In this document: in pieces, positions 35,080 to 46,339 of the stretch | Numbering within the stretch: the first letter of the stretch is position 1 | Layout of the letters: the number at the start of each line of letters is the position of its first letter | The notes under the pieces: generated by a model | Told to the model about the DNA's origin: nothing | What the model saw: only the letters and a program-made list of their open reading frames with translations | The model's database searches: none | Made by a program: the position numbers and the translations under genes | Origin: Orientallactaga sibirica | Lineage: Eukaryota > Chordata > Mammalia > Rodentia > Dipodidae | Reading direction: 5' to 3' | NCBI GenBank assembly: GCA_036365145.1 | Contig: JAEOAD010000005.1 | Span: 7,235,001-7,299,000, forward strand | Length of the DNA: 64,000 nucleotides

Positions 35080-36320
35080 CCACCTTAACGCCTCCTGCCT
35101 GCAAGATGCTACCGGCATACAAATACCACTTTACTTACTGAACTTCAATTTAAAGGTACTTTTTTAGCTAAAAGAATAACCAGTGAGGGACACATACATA
35201 CACACATTTAAAACAAACAAGAAGAATTTAACTTTGCTCCACTTCCAATACTCTGCTTATTGCCAGCTGCATGCTGAAGGAAGCCCAAGGACACACAGAC
35301 GAAGGACAGGAAACCGGGCCAAGACTCGGCTTCTGAATCTGCTCTTATCCACTCGGCTGCCAACTGGCATTGGTGACGGGCCGGGCTGTCGTGTTTCAGG
35401 GAAAGCAAAGTGGGTCATTTCCCACTTAACAGCTTTTCAGATGCCGACTCGTTCTTCCAATCCAAGCATCCGTTCCCTTTAACTAACTTGCATTTTGTTA
35501 TTCTAGAACCCTTGATGCAAGGCCTGAAAAACAGAGCCATAACTGTTGGAAACTAAAAAAGTGTCTTACTCTGTGATTTTTAAAAAACACAGTCAATAAT
35601 GAACACAAGATGAAGCTTCAAGCCACGCTATTCTGCACGCTTTTAAAAAGCTAGTAAAAAAGAGAAAGAATGCACTACAATCCTCCCTGACAGCTTCTGA
35701 TGAGCAGCTGCCCACATCTCTGGCAGGCTGAATTCTCTCAAAAATGTCTTCCGCAAACACTGTGGTCTTTACTTAGCAGTGTTCTAAGTGAGTGCATCCA
35801 ACAAACTAGGGCTGACAGCCAAAGAGCAGTCGCTCTGATTTGCATTCGTCTGCATTTAAATTCTCCTTAGAAAAACAAGAAAAGCATCAATAAAATTACC
35901 CTTGGCAAATCTTACCTTGTAGCTCTGATTTAAAGAATGGGGGTGGAGTACTCTAGAAGTATTTGGTGACAATGCATGGCTACATTATTTTAGGAGTATA
36001 ATCTGACTAGCAGCCAGGTACAAAGAATAGTTTAGCATGAGTTTACAAAGCAAAGACCAGATAAAGCATCAGACTTACTCTACTTTGTTACACTGTGATA
36101 TCAGAGAGACCTTGTAATTCCTAATCATTTCAGGCTCAAAGACATTAATTCCAAACTGCTCTCTCTACAGCTTTCACGGGGCTTGATGCATAGTCTTTGC
36201 CTGTCACTTTGTCCTTCCACCAGTCAGTCAGTCTCTCTTTAGCAAAGTCAGTACAGTTAAGAGTTATGAAAACATTCCGAAAGGTATGACTCAAGCCCCC
36301 TCCACCCCCCGCTCTGCACT
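35080..36320. other. Unique-looking intronic sequence below the candidate promoter
   Basis: Repeat-poor; no exon supported. Confidence 0.45.
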
Positions 36321-36323
36321 TAC

Positions 36324-36440
36324 CATCTCTGGTTTCTCGGCGGCGCATTCCACCTTCCCTTAGGTGCTCAGGGCAAACTTCATATGGAAAACAACTGCCA
36401 CACTGACCTTTCCCCCACAGCTAAAGAAGCTGAACAATAA
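36324..36440 (-). other. Candidate 5' non-coding exon of headless MYO10
   Basis: The low end is a near-consensus donor, AGAGATG/GTAAGTGCAG, with GT at 36,323-36,322. Joined to the acceptor at 34,693 it would place ATG directly before the exon-initial ATG, in frame. An upstream ATG at 36,348 opens a 13-codon uORF ending at TGA just inside the next exon, out of frame with MYO10. The upper (transcription start) end is a guess from the TTTAAA position. Confidence 0.33.
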
Positions 36441-36447
36441 GGAACAC

Positions 36448-36726
36448 CATTCCTGTGCTTTAAAAAGTGCCCGGTCGCCATGACAACCCCTTCCAGTCCG
36501 GGCTAATTAGTGTGGTGTGGTTCTAGGATTCGATACAGCTCTGCGCGAGGAGGGAGGCTGGGAGCCACAGCTTTGGACTCCCACTGCCATTGTATTTCTG
36601 CCCCTTCCCAGTAATTTAACCAGGGGAAGGGGATCTATAGGCTGACTGTCGCCCTGGGCAACCCACCCTGCGGTCACGAGGGCGCTTCCCTGGCTTTCCA
36701 TTGGCTCCTCTCTTTTCACTGGCAAC
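36448..36726 (-). promoter_or_regulatory. Candidate internal promoter for headless MYO10
   Basis: Repeat-poor stretch. Reading the minus strand: a GGCAAC half-site (36,721-36,726), a CCAAT box (36,704-36,700), a full RFX X-box GTCGCC-CTG-GGCAAC (36,648-36,662, fits GTNRCC/N3/RGYAAC), a second X-box-like site with one mismatch (36,474-36,487), TTTAAA (36,459-36,464) and a TEAD-type GGAATG (36,453-36,448). About 124 bp further is a strong splice donor. Motifs are seen directly; promoter activity is inferred. Confidence 0.4.
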
Positions 36727-37121
36727 TTCCTTTTCTGGCGAATTTAACTTTCAAAGATGTCACAGCTGGAAGCTGGACCAGGAGCAGCTTAAAGGCATTT
36801 GGCTTTTCAAAACTTGCCTCATGCACTCCCCGCTTGACTGACAACCAGTTCTCCAGGGCCCAAGAGTACCCCAGCAAAGGCTGCCTGCAGGGTACTAAAA
36901 GCCAGGGTTGATCACGACAAATAGGTTAGATCTGGAAGGAACAACTCTGACCCTGGGCAATTAAAGTCACATTTAGTGAATGATTAAGAAACACCAGTTA
37001 TGTGTAAGCTTTCAGAATTCATGTTTGGGGAAGATACACAAAAAGTGGGGGCTGGCTTTGGCTTCCAGAGTCTCTTAAGTTTAAGAAGGTGCTAGGTTTA
37101 AAAAAAATCACCACTTGTAAG

Positions 37122-37230
37122 CAGGGCGTAGTGGCTCATGCCTTTAATTTCAGCACTCAGGACACAGGAGGTAACTGTGAGTTAAAGGCCATCTTGGGCT
37201 ATAGTTATATCTTGTATCACAAAACCTCCC
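37122..37230 (+). repeat. B1-like SINE, shortened
   Basis: Opens gcagggcgtagtggctcatg. Confidence 0.65.
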
Positions 37231-37314
37231 AAACAAGACAAAATGAAACAAAAAAATATACAGGAGAAACTCTAAGATTGCATCACATTCAATATCCAAG
37301 TTAAATATCCAAGT

Positions 37315-37390
37315 AGGTTGTGGATGTGCTCAGCTGGCAGCGGCCTTCTAGCAAGCGTGGAGCCCTGGGCTTGGTCCTCAGCACCACATA
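37315..37390 (+). repeat. ID-like element
   Basis: gtggatgtgctcagctggca to cttggtcctcagcaccac. Confidence 0.5.
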
Positions 37391-37662
37391 CAACTATTAC
37401 AATGGCACGTCCCAGTCGGTCACAGCAGCCTGGAGTGGAGGCAGGAGGATTACAAGTTTCAAGTCCTCCTCAGCTACACAGCAAATCTGCCTGGGACATA
37501 TGCCACCCTGTCTCCAAAAGAAAAAGTGAACCCAAGAGACAAAAAGACCCCCCCCAAAAAAAAAGTTGCACAGATGGGGGCAGCCCGTGGACTTGTCAGA
37601 GCATGGGAGGAGGGCGCCTCAAAGTGTAAGGGAGGGGAAACACATGTGGAGAAAAAGCATGA

Positions 37663-38005
37663 ATAGGGCTGGAGAGATGCTCAGTGGTTAAAGCAGTTGC
37701 TTGCAAAGCCTGGCAGCCTGGGTTTGATTCCCCAAGACCCAAGTAAAGCCACGTGCCCAAAGTAGCACACGCACTGGGAGTTTGCAACCCAAGAGGCCCT
37801 GGTGTGCTAATTCACATTCATTCTCCTCTTCTCTTCTCTTCTCTTCTCTTCTCTTCTCTTCTCTACTCTTCTCTACTCTTCTCTACTCTTCTCTACTCTT
37901 CTCTACTCTTCTCTACTCTTCTCTACTCTTCTCTACTCTTCTCTACTCTTCTCTTCTCTCTCCTTTACTCCCTTCCCCCACCCCTCCTTGCAAATAAATA
38001 AAACA
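37663..38005 (+). repeat. B2-like SINE with expanded pyrimidine array
   Basis: The normal CT-rich tail is replaced by a 125-bp ordered CTCTT/CTCTA array (37,826-37,950). Confidence 0.75.
37826..37950 (+). repeat. (CTCTT)7 followed by (CTCTACTCTT)9
   Basis: Seven pentamers at 37,826-37,860, then nine exact copies of a 10-mer at 37,861-37,950. Confidence 0.95.
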
Positions 38006-38744
38006 AGTACTCTGAAAAGCATTTTGAAAAGGGACAGCCCATCCTTGCAGAACCTCCCCTATCTTTGGATATATTATATGGTATCCATACTCATACAGCT
38101 AGACACAGATATGCTATATATACAAAATGGCTGAAGGCATGTGTCAGGGTGTTACTGAGTGGGGGCATTATACTGTGGGGTGTCTGGGGAGGGAGACTGC
38201 TCCAAATAGGGAATGAAAAATAGTGAACTATTAGACGACACTGAAGAAGGAGTAGTCACATAGTTAATGGGAAACATTTCAATGTGGTTATCTGAGTGTG
38301 AAGTATGTCAAGAGTATTTCTCAGAGAGGAAACAATCTACCAGAACGACAATGAACTCTGGAGGTTTGACCTAGAAGACAGGGAACAGGGAAGCCAGTGA
38401 GAAAACGCAGGGAGGACGTTTAATAGGGGGACAGCTCAGGTGGATAAAATCAATGTGGTATTCAGGGGTCCCCAATGATTCCAGGAAACCCCACAGAGTC
38501 CTTCATATAACACAGCAAAGTATGAACCCACAGCCTGCACACATCCTTTCATACACGTTAAGTCCTCTCTTGTTACTTACAAAACTACCTGCCTATTACA
38601 GACTATTTACACAGTATTTATAATGTCTACGATGTAGGCATAGGCTAGTTACTATGTCAATAACTGCTATACCAAATTATTTGGGGGACATGTGTACATG
38701 TTCAGATCACATGCAATTCTTTTCAAGCCACAGTTGAGGAACAG

Positions 38745-39090
38745 AAGGCTGACTGTACACATTCATGACAGAATTTGACAGTATTTGACCATAAAAAAGG
38801 AATGAGGCACTGACAACGATGTGAAAGAAGCCAGTCACAGAAAGCCACGTGCTCCATGATTCTATTCAGATGGAATAGGAATAGCAGGGTCTGGAGGACA
38901 GGAAGTGGGCTGACAGCTGCTTGGAGCTGACGGAAGGACCCCGTGGAGGGTGACAGCAGCTAGAACAGGAAGGTTTCTTTGTGAGATGATGGATTTGTTC
39001 CAGAGTGGACTGTGCTGAGGAACCATTGAGACGTGCGTTTACAATGAGTCAGTGACACAGTCCATGAATTCTACTTCAAAAAGTGTTAAG
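38745..39090 (+). mobile_element. Old L1 3' end fragment
   Basis: Contains ataaaaaaggaatgaggc and gtgaaagaagccagtcac, typical of the region just after L1 ORF2, followed by decayed 3' UTR-like sequence. Confidence 0.6.
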
Positions 39091-39127
39091 AAAGAAAGAA
39101 AAGAAAAAAGAAAAGAAAAGAAAACAA

Positions 39128-39340
39128 GGCTGGACATGGTGGTGAACTTTTAATCTGGATGGCAGCAAGTTTGAGGTCAGCCTGGCTTACACAGTGAGGT
39201 CTAGGTAGGCAAGGGTTATCTAGGCTCAAAAACCAAATAACATAAAATAATACTAAAAGGCTAGGTATCGTGGTGCATGCCTGTGACCCCAGTGTCCCGG
39301 GAGCCAGCCTACCTAAGCAGTAGACCCTGTCTCAAAAGAG
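39128..39340 (+). repeat. Two diverged B1-like pieces in tandem
   Basis: ggctggacatggtggtgaac at 39,128 and ggctaggtatcgtggtgcat at 39,259. Confidence 0.55.
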
Positions 39341-39351
39341 GGCAGGCAGTA

Positions 39352-39422
39352 GGTTGGGGATGCAGCCCAGTGGTATCATGTGCCTATCATTTGTGAGGTT
39401 CTGGCTCTGATCCCCAGTAGTG
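39352..39422 (+). repeat. ID-like element
   Basis: ggttggggatgcagcccagt to ctctgatccccagtag. Confidence 0.5.
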
Positions 39423-39496
39423 CTGGAGAAAAAAAAGAGGGGAGAGAAAGGGAGGGAAAAGTATAGGCCAATGCAGAGACATTTAAAATAACAAGA

Positions 39497-39726
39497 AAGG
39501 GGATGGAGAGATTGCTTAGTGGTTAGAGCACATGCCTGTGAAGCCTAAGGATCCAAGTTCAATTCTCCAGGTCCCACATAAGCCAGATGCACATGTTGGC
39601 GCATGTGTCTGGAGTTTATTTGCAGTGGCTAGAGAGCCCTGGCATGCCCACTCTCACTCTTTCTCTCTCTCCCCTACACCTCTCTGTCTCAAATAATAAA
39701 AATAAATCTTTAAATAAATAAATAAA
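39497..39726 (+). repeat. B2-like SINE
   Basis: Opens aaggggatggagagattgct; ends in an (AAAT)n tail. Confidence 0.75.
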
Positions 39727-39739
39727 GTAAAAAGAAAGA

Positions 39740-41100
39740 ATGAAATATATATTTAGTTTTAATTTATACTTGAGTAATTTAATAAGAAAACAAAAGAAAA
39801 AGAAAAATTTCTTGGGAAGAATGAAAAGAAAAATTTATTTTCCCACAGAAGACAGAACACTTAGGAAAACAACTGACACAGAACAACTTAAGCTTTCCAC
39901 AAAAATAAATTATGGGAAAGCCCTACCTTTTGCCACTAAAAATTTAGTTAAAGGACAACGTAGGTGCTGGCACCCAGGGAAAGGACCAGAGAAAGGGGCT
40001 GCCATGCACAGATGCCATTTCTGAATCTGGTGGCTCTGAATGCTGACATTCATGCACACTGCATAAGGACAGTAAGATGACACCTGCCTATGGTGAAGGG
40101 AGGTTCGATCTGTACTTTATGAGGAAGCTGAGTGAGTTTACTGTCTGTGGACCATCAGCATTCTCACACTTCTGCCATCTTACAAAAACCAACCTAGGAC
40201 CCCGAGAAGAACCGAGAAGGTGAAACTGAGAAGCCAGCTTGCTGCAGGGTGCGGTGCCAGCCAGGGTCAGGAGGAAGGAGCTCTGCACACACTGACAAAG
40301 CACCACGTGCCGGGAACCTGTTCAGGTGATCACAGCGGACCCAGCACTCAAGCTGCACGCTGTGCGGCCTCACCCGCCGAGAGAAGACCCTCTTAAAATA
40401 AGGACACAGGGCTGGCCCAGAAGTGGCTCTCAGCAGTAACAGTGACAGTCCTCCCTGAGTATGACAGCGTCACAGAACAAAGCTCTATCATGCACTGCTA
40501 CAGTACCTGACCTGGATCATCAGGATTTTAAGACATTTAGTTTGAAGGGAAGAAAACACTTCTTTCTGGAAGAAATGACATGCTTTATCTGACTACAAAT
40601 TTATAAACTGACAACTACGTAACTCATGGTAACTGGCTTGTGCTCCATCTTGTGGAATTAAAGCTGGATAAATTCAACTTGAAAAAAATGGTGATTAAAT
40701 GAGAAAAATGGAATAGAAAACGACTGCACCTCACCTTTCCTTGGGTGATTAAGAAGCTCAGAAGGTTAAATTCAATTCTTACCTTGGAATGAGTTCTCAT
40801 TAATCACAGATGTCTTAATTTTTTTTTCAAGTCTAAAATGACCATAAGATGGTTAAAGGAATTTCAAACCTTTCAAACTTCAATTTTAAATCTTTTGCTT
40901 TCAGGAATAAATTTGAAACCCTTAAAGAGCAGGATGGCAGGGATTCCAGGCTGCCTGGTATCACTCCTGTGGGGAACTCCTGGCATCTTTCAACACATAC
41001 CAGGGCATCCCAGGACAGACACTCTGATGGCCTCTGAGGGGCCTGTTACTCTACCGATGAGAAAACTGGACCTTAGCAAGGGTAATGCTTGCTGTAGTGG
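39740..41100. other. Intronic sequence, nothing recognised
   Basis: A-rich at 39,780-39,830; no supported gene. Confidence 0.45.
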
Positions 41101-41106
41101 ATCTAT

Positions 41107-41173
41107 GAGGCTGGGGTTTAGCTCAGTGGTAGAGTCTGTGCTTCGAGCTGGGTTCAATCCCTAGCACCAAACA
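41107..41173 (+). repeat. ID-like element
   Basis: ggctggggtttagctcagtg to gttcaatccctagcacc; the best preserved ID copy here. Confidence 0.65.
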
Positions 41174-41489
41174 AAACCTGGACCACGAAAGAGTAGGTTT
41201 CAAAGGGTTTTGCGTTCCTGAAAACCAATACTGCAGGGGAATCAAGCTTGTCCTGTCAAGCCCATCTTCCTATGGCCACTACAGAGGCGGGTGCACTACC
41301 ACAGGTCAAGCGGGCTCAAAGTGATGAAAACTTCCTTAGGGAAGAGATGGAGGCAGAAAGCATGCTCTTACTGAAGCGTCCCTAATCACTTCTGAAAATA
41401 AAGATATCCTGGAAGATTTCAGCACCAAGGGACCTTGGGAGCAATCTGTCAGGTGTGGACTTGGTCACAAAAAGCATTTAAAAATTGCC

Positions 41490-41600
41490 TAGCTGGATAT
41501 GGTGGATGGCAGTCCCAGCACTTGGGAGACTGAGGCAGAAGGCCTGCCAAGACTTTGAGGCCAGTCGGAACTACGATGAGACTGTTCACAACAACAAACT
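41490..41600 (+). repeat. Diverged B1-like SINE
   Basis: Opens agctggatatggtggatggc. Confidence 0.55.
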
Positions 41601-42449
41601 TTGCAGGGGTCTTCCACGTGGGAGCCTGAGGCAGGTGGATACTGATCATGGATCTGGGTCCAGAAGAGTCTGTTTGACCAGGACGTGAGTCCAGGCAAAC
41701 AACAACACATAGACAGAAAAACCACGGAGATAAGGAAAGCTTCGGGAAAATTAAGTACCAACTCTAGCCACCCCCACGAGTACATTCAGCATGCTGTGCG
41801 TCCCTTCCTTCTCTCGAGCAGCGAGATGACCGATGAGGAAGCCCAGTGTTCTTTGGCCCACAGTGACTCAACCCTACGTGAATCTCGTCCCTCCAGCCTG
41901 GCATCTGCTACGGACAGGCATTCAAGCTGTTAGAACACACAAGAGTAGACAGAGAGAGGGGCGCCCGGGACGTGTCAAACTTGATGTCATGGAACACACC
42001 TACACCCAACAACTCATTTTGATATAGACCAGTTCTGCTTGAGTAACAAACAGCACACACAACCAGGCACTTCCTGTGTCAAAGGTTTTTCCAAAAGATT
42101 ATGAATTATTTCTAGAATGAATCCTTTCCTCCATTCTGGGAGATAATTTATGAGATTACATGAACAGGACTTCTTTTAAATCAACTAACCAGAAAGCCTT
42201 GCACAACCTTATCTACACAGAAGCAAACAAATGGATGGGTGTCCCCATAAGGAATGGGTTGGCCCTGCAGCCCTCCCCTGCCAAGGAGGCTCTTGGGATC
42301 CAAGCACTCAGCAGGCTGAAGTCAGTGAGCCCTGGAGGCTCAAGGGACCTTGACTGACCAAGGGCTACAGAAAGCCAAAAGATCCCAATGGCACACCGAT
42401 ATTTGTCCTTTGATCCTAATGAAACTTCTGTTAAAAATATATATTGTTA

Positions 42450-43016
42450 GCTGGGCATGGTGGCGCATGCCTTTAATCCCAGCACTTGGGAGGCACAGGT
42501 AGGAGGATCACTGTGAGTTTGAGGCCACCCTAAGACTACACAGTGAATTCCAGGTCAGCCTAGAGTGAAATCCTACCTTGTATGGCACAATGCAGGCCTG
42601 GCCCTAGCCAGACCGCATGGCAGAGAAACCAGGAAGTGGCTTCTGTGAACATGGCGTTCTGCGCAGGCCTGGCGTGACAACAGCTACAGTCCCATGCTCG
42701 CGAGAAACCTGCTACGAGATGATCTGTCCAGAGACAGGCTGTCACTGGTCACAAAAAGGGGACCACCCCATACAATGATTGGCTGGTCAAGCCCCTTAAA
42801 ACTCCGTGTATTTCCTCAATAAACGAGTTTGCGTCAGCTCGCCCTCTGCTGCTTCTACCCAACTCCCGGAGTCTGTGTCGTGACTCCACGCCTCTCACCC
42901 CTACCCAGCAGAGACCCTGCTGTCCCTCCTGGGCTGGCCCTAGGGGGACCCCAACACTACCTCAAAAAACAAAAACCAAACAACAACAACAAAAAAAACA
43001 GAAACAAACAAACAAA
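42450..43016 (+). repeat. B1-like SINE split by a solo LTR
   Basis: SINE body at 42,450-42,578 resumes at 42,957 as ctacctcaaaaaacaaaaac, its normal tail. Confidence 0.8.
42579..42956 (+). mobile_element. Solo LTR, class II ERV-like, inserted in a SINE
   Basis: 378 bp with TG...CA ends (tgtatggc...ccccaaca), an AATAAA signal at 42,818-42,823 and perfect 6-bp target duplications CTACCT at 42,573-42,578 and 42,957-42,962. No internal viral genes remain. The 6-bp duplication fits ERVK-type integration; class is inferred from this alone. Confidence 0.8.
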
Positions 43017-43028
43017 ACCCATATTGTT

Positions 43029-43172
43029 GCTGGGAGTGGTGGGCACACTCCTTTAATCCCAGCACTTGCCAGGCAGAGGTAGGAGAATTGCCATGAGTTC
43101 GAAGCCAGCCTGAGACTACATAGTGAATTCCAGGTCAGCCTGAGTTAGAGTGAGACCTGCCTGGAAAACTCA
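43029..43172 (+). repeat. B1-like SINE
   Basis: Opens gctgggagtggtgggcacac; followed by a short (AGC)n. Confidence 0.75.
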
Positions 43173-43947
43173 GCAGCAGCAGCAGCACATATTGTTAACT
43201 TTCTATCCTGTGAGACTTCCAGCCACAGGCACGGTAGACTGATTTCCCAAAGTGACAGAACATGCTAAAAGTAAAGAGTTCTACTGTCCCTCATTCTACT
43301 TTTAAAGGAAGTCCTGACCTACTTACTTTCTATGAAACAACAATTTTATTTACACACATGTTGTACCTGAAAATGAGGGACTCAATACATGGCCCATCCT
43401 AAGGGGACTGTCCGAAGAAATACCAAACATGTAGATTATGTAGTAAAAACAGCTTTCACACGATTCTGTATCTCCATTAAGCACCATGAGGCAGGAAGAT
43501 AGGCAACAACACTGACGGCATTTCATACATCTGTAGCTCACTTCCATCATGAGATCCAGTCCTCTCTATTCAACTTGAAGCAAACCAGCCTTACTTTTTG
43601 ATTCCTTTCCAAGTTGAGGACTCCATAAGAATCTATTACAGGTTCATTACATTACAGTAACAAATGTCACTCCCAGACTTATTCTGATTGAGGAAATCTT
43701 CCCAGGCAAGTCTATCCCTGGCTCTTACCGATTCCTGGAAAGGTCCCTGCAATACACTCCCACCTTTATCCCAGCTTGCTTTCTCTGCTCCATCAAACCC
43801 TCCAGAGCAGGGAATGAATAAATGTTTTGAGATAAGCAGTCCACCTAGGCTTTCAACAGCTTGCAGTGTTGTCACTGAAGCAGCAACATGATTTTCTGGA
43901 TCTTGACCAGGTAGTCAACAGAGGCCTATTTAAAAAGCCGCAAATAA

Positions 43948-44116
43948 GCCAGGCGTGGTGGCACACGCCTTTAATCCCAGCACTCGGGAGGCAGAGGTAG
44001 GAGGATCGCCGAGAGTTCAAGGCCACCCTGAGACTACAGTTAATTCCAGATCAGCCTGGACCAGAGTGAGTGAGACCCTACCTCGAAAAACCAAAAAAAA
44101 AAAAAAAAAAAAAAAA
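43948..44116 (+). repeat. B1-like SINE, well preserved
   Basis: Opens aagccaggcgtggtggcaca; ends in a poly-A of about 25 bp. Confidence 0.85.
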
Positions 44117-44932
44117 GCCACAAATATCCTTAGTACTTACATTAGTCACTTCACTCCAGGGCTCTTAAAACATTCTACACAGCCATTATCACATGCTGAT
44201 TTTCACATTTGGAGAAAAGAGGCAGAAACTAATTTTCCCACTGCAGAAGGTGGTCTCCCCAGGTGAGAAGCGGAAGCTAACCGGTTATATGAACTTGCAC
44301 AAGGGGAGCTGGGAGTCAAGCCTGGAGGTTAGATTACAGAGTCTGGAAATTTCTCACTCACCAAGGACAACCTCCAAGCCACACCCCAGGATCTTGACAG
44401 CTAGCACCTGAGCACAGGGAACCCTGGGCTGGGCTGGGAGCTTCCTGCTTTCCCCAGAGCCACACACTCCTCAGGCTGGGCAGGCTGGGCAGAGCATCTG
44501 TAATGCCCAGGCCAGGAATACTCACACAGGGACGTCCAATCTTTCCCAGGTGCAGCTCTGTCCCCAGCTTCTATTGAAGTAACAAACCTGTCTGTATTTT
44601 AGGCTAATTATAGATAATTCTAGTTGCTTCTTGACCAAAATTATCTCTTCCAGTCTTCGCTTCAGCTACAGTGGACCTGCCCACCCTGAATGTCCTTCTG
44701 GTACCTTGTGGTACTCTCAGATGCTCCCTCCTCCATAAAACGGAGGCTGTGGTCCTTAACCTTTCTACGCCTGGCTTCCCAGCATGATCTGCTGGCCCCA
44801 AGAAGGACCACCCACTTCTCAAGTTGCTTCATTCTGAGCACCTGCTGGGCACCTCCACGTGGATTTTCCTGGGTGCACAGGCGCGTCCTTCCAGCTGGTA
44901 AGTCCAGTCTTAGTTTTCCTTTCTGCATTTTC

Positions 44933-45058
44933 TGAGGGAGGGTCTCACTGTAGCCCAGGCAGACCTGGAACTCACCCTAGGCTGACCTTCAATGTACAGT
45001 GATCCTCCTACCTCAGACTCCTGAGCGCTGGGATTCAAAGTGTGTGTCATTATGCCCG
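44933..45058 (-). repeat. B1-like SINE, reverse
   Basis: gggagggtctcactgtagcc to cattatgcccg. Confidence 0.65.
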
Positions 45059-45299
45059 CGATTTTTTGGAGCTGAGTTTATGAATTTCTGAGTTTGCTAA
45101 ACTTCTTGGTATATCCACCAACATCACAGGTGCACACTTGCCCGTGGAAGTGTGCTGCATTGACAAAAGTGTGGTTGGTTGGAGCTGTTTCGAATGTACT
45201 TGTCTAATTAACATTGGACAGTTCTTGTCTCTATGGCATACATACTTTCAGGAAATGAAAACCTTCCTTACTGTCTTAAGAGTATATTAATTAGTCTAC

Positions 45300-46330
45300 A
45301 CAACTGTAAGAAATTGATTTTTGGCAAGTGAACAAAGACAATTAAATGGGAAAAGGGAAGTTTTAAAATAAATGGTACTAGAATAACCACAAGTCAATAC
45401 CACCTATTCTGCCACACAGATATCTAGATGCAGATTTTATAACTTTTATAACACTTAACTCCAAGTGGAATACAGAATTAATGCAAAGTACAAAACTATA
45501 AAACACACAGAAGAAAACACATAACCAATGTAGGTGATGAGGGCTTGCCAATGACTCAGATAAAATAGAATGAAAATCTAGTGAACTGAATTTCACTAAA
45601 GTTCCTTTTTATCCTCCAAGATATCATTAAGACAATGAAAGACAAAGAGTACATGCAAAGTATATGAAAAATAACTACCTGAAAAGACTATCAAAAACAT
45701 ACAAAGATATGGAGGTGTCTAATGGGTATTTGAAAATGTTCACCATCATTGTCACTAGGTTAGAAACAACAACAAAAAGAAGGCTCTGCTCTTTATGCAC
45801 TTAAATGATGCAAATCCAGAACAAAATGGACAATGCCAAACGCTGACAACAGGGACTCTGAGTCATAGGTGGCAGGAGTGTGAAATGGGACAGACTGCGA
45901 GACATTCAGAGAGAGAGAGAGAGAAAGGATGCACTAGGGCCTCCAGCCACTGCAAACAGACTCCAGGTGCATATGCCTTTGTGCATCTGGCTTTACTGGG
46001 GAATTGAACCCAGGTGCTAGGCTTTGCAGGCAAGTGCCTTAACCACTGAGCCATCTCTTTAGTGTGAGGCAGTTTCTTATTACAAAGCTCATTCAAGTTT
46101 TGATACATGAGCCACACTGCACTCTCACAGGCTCACCTGAGCTGAACACATGTCTATGCAAAACTCTGTGAGCATTAACAGCCTTATTCATAACATCCCC
46201 CACACAGAAATTATCAAGATGGCCGTCTGTAGAAAAAAATGAAGGAAGTGAGTGTTTTCACTCAGTGCACTACTGACACATGAAAATAAAAGAGCAATCA
46301 AGCCACACTCATACACATGTTGCTTACACG
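45300..46330 (+). mobile_element. 5'-truncated old L1: ORF2 3' end and downstream part
   Basis: Phrases match the L1 ORF2 C-terminal region in order: caaagacaattaaatggga, gcaaagtacaaaactataaa, caccatcattgtcactaggt, gacaacagggactctgag. The reading frame is destroyed by many changes. A B2-like SINE interrupts it at 45,905-46,065. Confidence 0.65.
45905..46065 (-). repeat. B2-like SINE, reverse, inside an L1 fragment
   Basis: GA tail then body, closing actgagccatctctttagtg. Confidence 0.75.
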
Positions 46331-46339
46331 TTGCTCTGC

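Noticed and set aside
37826..37950. Regular repeats resembling a CRISPR array
   Set aside because: Units of 5 and 10 bp with no spacers; a simple microsatellite.
41107..41173. A tRNA gene
   Set aside because: A- and B-box-like, but it matches the ID SINE head and lacks a full cloverleaf.
42560..42745. Short minus-strand frame as a retroviral gene
   Set aside because: Lies in a solo LTR; no internal viral coding sequence is present.
45300..46330. An intact L1 ORF2
   Set aside because: Only the 3' part is present, with many stops and a SINE insertion.
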